Source: Engraulis encrasicolus | Taxonomy: Eukaryota; Chordata; Actinopteri; Clupeiformes; Engraulidae | DNA length: 64,000 nt | NCBI RefSeq assembly: GCF_034702125.1 | Contig: NC_085861.1 | Coordinates: 2,475,042 to 2,539,041, forward strand | Direction of reading: 5' to 3' | Part shown: positions 62,208 through 64,000 of the stretch, piece by piece | Layout: the number at the start of each line of letters is the position of its first letter | How positions within the stretch are numbered: position 1 is the stretch's first letter | Position numbers and translations under genes: made by a program | Notes under the pieces: model-generated | What the model was told of the DNA's origin: nothing | The model's input: the letters and a program-made list of their open reading frames with translations, nothing else | Database searches by the model: none

Positions 62208-62319
62208 GACAACACTGTTTCCAACACAGTCATCAAAGATCTGGAACTCCTATGCACAGCCAGGTTCCAGGTGCTGGTGAAGTGCAGTTATCAGTAATCC
62301 ATAGTAAAAAAAGAAGGAT

Positions 62320-63990
62320 CACCGCACACTGGTGGACTTAGTTTTTGCTGTTTTTATTTAGGTGAACAACGCGTTTCGCATTGCGCTTCGTCAGGTTCAC
62401 TTTGACATTCGCATACCTCCCACAGGTGAAATAGGTGATTACCGGGTCACATGACCTCACCAGAATACCGTGACAGATCACAATAAAAATAGTAATATAA
62501 ATAGAAATTCACATTTCATAACACTACAGCCACTATCTTTGAGGATACATTTGTTACATTAATTCCCATTTAGCCTGGCAAGCAAATTATTTTAGAAATA
62601 TACAACATTTATCAGAAGGGCTTCAAATTTGTGGGGTCTGAAGAAGAACTGACGAAGTTTAATGACTACATAAATGGAACTTACCCCTCACTGAAATTTA
62701 CCATGGAATATAATTCTGAGAAAATCCATTTTCTGGACTTACTCATATCAGTGAATGCTGAAAAAAGGTTGGAAACCTCTATCTACAGAAAGGACACAGA
62801 TAGGAACACGATTTTACATGCATCTAGCTTCCACCCTGACCATACTATTAAAAATATTCCTTATGGACAGTTTGTCAGGCTCAGAAGAATATGCAGCAAC
62901 GAAAACGATTTTGATACCAAAGCTAATGAAATGGCCCAACGTTTTCAACAAAGAGGGTATGACCCAACACTCATTGATGAAGCCATTGAAAAAGCCCATG
63001 GCAGAGACAGAATGTCACTACTTGATCCTAGACCCAAACATGGTAACGACAGAATTACATTTGTGACTGAATATTCCACGGCATCAAAACAAGTCAAAAA
63101 CATTATCAAAAAACATTGGACTATTTTACAGTGTGATCCTAGCTTACAACACCTCTCATCATCACCACCAAGGTTCTGCTTTAAAAGAGGCCAGAACACA
63201 AGAGACATTGTGGTCAGCTCTACATACATGGAAAACCCTTAAAACAACTTGGCTTGATAGAGGACTGAATGGCAATTTCAGATGTGGGAAATGCGCATGT
63301 TGCTCTCACACCTTTGACACCAAAGTTTTTAGTCATCCCCACTCTGGCAAAAAATACCATATAAAAGAATTTATCAATTGCCAGTCCACACATGTTGTGT
63401 ACATGTTGAAGTGTCCATGTGGATTACTGTATGTAGGTCAAACAAAACGCAACCTAAAAATGAGAATTGCTGAGCACAAAGGGGCGATAAGAAATGGCAA
63501 TATGGACTACGCCATAGCCAGACATTATAAAGCTATGAACCATGGATCAGCCTCTACTTTAAGATTCATTGGCCTTGAACGGGTACAACCTAGCCCACGA
63601 GGGGGCAACCTAATTAAACAGCTTTTACAGAGAGAGGCCTTCTGGATAAATGAACTTAACACTGTGGAACCACATGGCCTGAATGAACTACAAGATTTAA
63701 GTGCATTTTTGTGATTCTGTTGACTTTGTGATTCTGTTGACTTTTTAATATAGGCCCCTACTGATGATGATTATGGATCTTGACTGTTTTGATGATCCTA
63801 TAGATTGAGATTAAGGGATACAACATGAATTGTTAATGTATAGATTTTAATGTATATATGTATATATTTATTACACACTGCATCTTTGCACATTGGGTTT
63901 TGCACTATGCACTTTTACACAGAGGTTATTAAGAGCAACATGACCCTAAATGAACAATTTGAAGCCCTTCTGATGAATGTTGTATGTTTC
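62320..63990 (+). mobile_element. Penelope-like retroelement, 5'-truncated
   Basis: The leader at 62320-62410 has AAGAAGGATCACCGCAC, CAACGCGTTTCGC and GCGCTTCGTCAGG. It is followed after a gap by the C-terminal part of a reverse transcriptase and a GIY-YIG endonuclease. The right end is not defined; TGTGATTCTGTTGACTT is duplicated at 63711-63745. Confidence 0.8.
62631..63714 (+). pseudogene. Penelope-like RT C-terminus and GIY-YIG endonuclease, frameshifted
   Basis: Two frames. 62631-63242 gives the region after the RT catalytic box (EEELTKFNDYINGTYPSLKF, IHFLDLLISV, TSIYRKDTDRN). The frame shifts near 63240, after PPRFCFKRGQNTRD, and the second (to 63714) gives WLDRGLNGNFRCGKCACC, a Cys-rich linker, then VVYMLKCPCGLLYVGQTKRN...RIAEHKG, the GIY-YIG nuclease with its conserved Arg and His. 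This RT-plus-GIY-YIG order is diagnostic of Penelope-like elements. The catalytic YxDD box and upstream RT are missing or decayed upstream of 62630. Confidence 0.85.
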
Positions 63991-64000
63991 TAAAATGATT

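Overview
The window is vertebrate nuclear DNA, almost certainly from a teleost fish. The genes are split by GT-AG introns. The non-coding DNA is a dense mosaic of fish-type transposons: hAT, Tc1/mariner, PIF/Harbinger-like, an L2-type LINE, a Penelope-like element, tRNA-derived SINEs, an LTR element and many MITEs. Long CA/TG runs are also present. I cannot name the species.

One host gene organises the window. Fifteen exons of a SLIP-GC (nuclear GTPase, NUGGC-like) gene lie on the minus strand, from a P-loop exon at 60294-60072 to a stop codon at 13829-13831. The reading phase agrees across every junction except at the exon 36148-36311, which carries an imperfect 34-bp tandem duplication that shifts the frame. 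The GTPase motifs are visible: P-loop GQTGCGKS, G3 DLPG and G4 TKTD. Two introns are very large (40610-59452, 18.8 kb; 15399-36147, 20.7 kb) and are packed with nested transposons. Introns without transposons are 73-114 bp, and most longer ones (415-993 bp) each hold a MITE or SINE. The N-terminal exon(s) are not in the window.

Downstream on the same strand (about 3140-3986) is one large exon encoding a FIIND (ZU5-UPA) domain of the NLRP1/CARD8 type with an HF-S self-cleavage motif. A small candidate upstream exon lies at 4757-4835. Its following exon (a CARD is expected) would lie beyond position 1.

Layout. 1-3100: MITEs and unassigned DNA. 3140-4835: FIIND exon(s). 4840-13700: tandem repeats, a TA-flanked 4-kb element (9026-13076) holding two tandem Harbinger-like elements, and a LINE-type 3' tail. 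13829-15398: last four SLIP-GC exons. 15399-36147: giant intron with hAT-like elements, a composite minisatellite repeat, an L2-type LINE (minus strand), and a hAT element (about 21905-30755) split by a 6.9-kb LTR element. 36148-40609: nine SLIP-GC exons. 40610-59452: second giant intron with several hAT elements with 8-bp target duplications, a 1.2-kb TIR element, a large inverted repeat with a MITE in only one arm, a hAT-Charlie-like element, and a Tc1 copy rearranged into a fold-back palindrome. 59453-60294: two 5' SLIP-GC exons. 60300-64000: two oppositely oriented SINEs, a short insertion with a 15-bp target duplication, and a Penelope-like element with a GIY-YIG endonuclease.

Both recognisable host domains belong to families linked to immunity (interferon or germinal-centre GTPases; inflammasome FIIND proteins). 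Everything else supported here is mobile or repetitive DNA.
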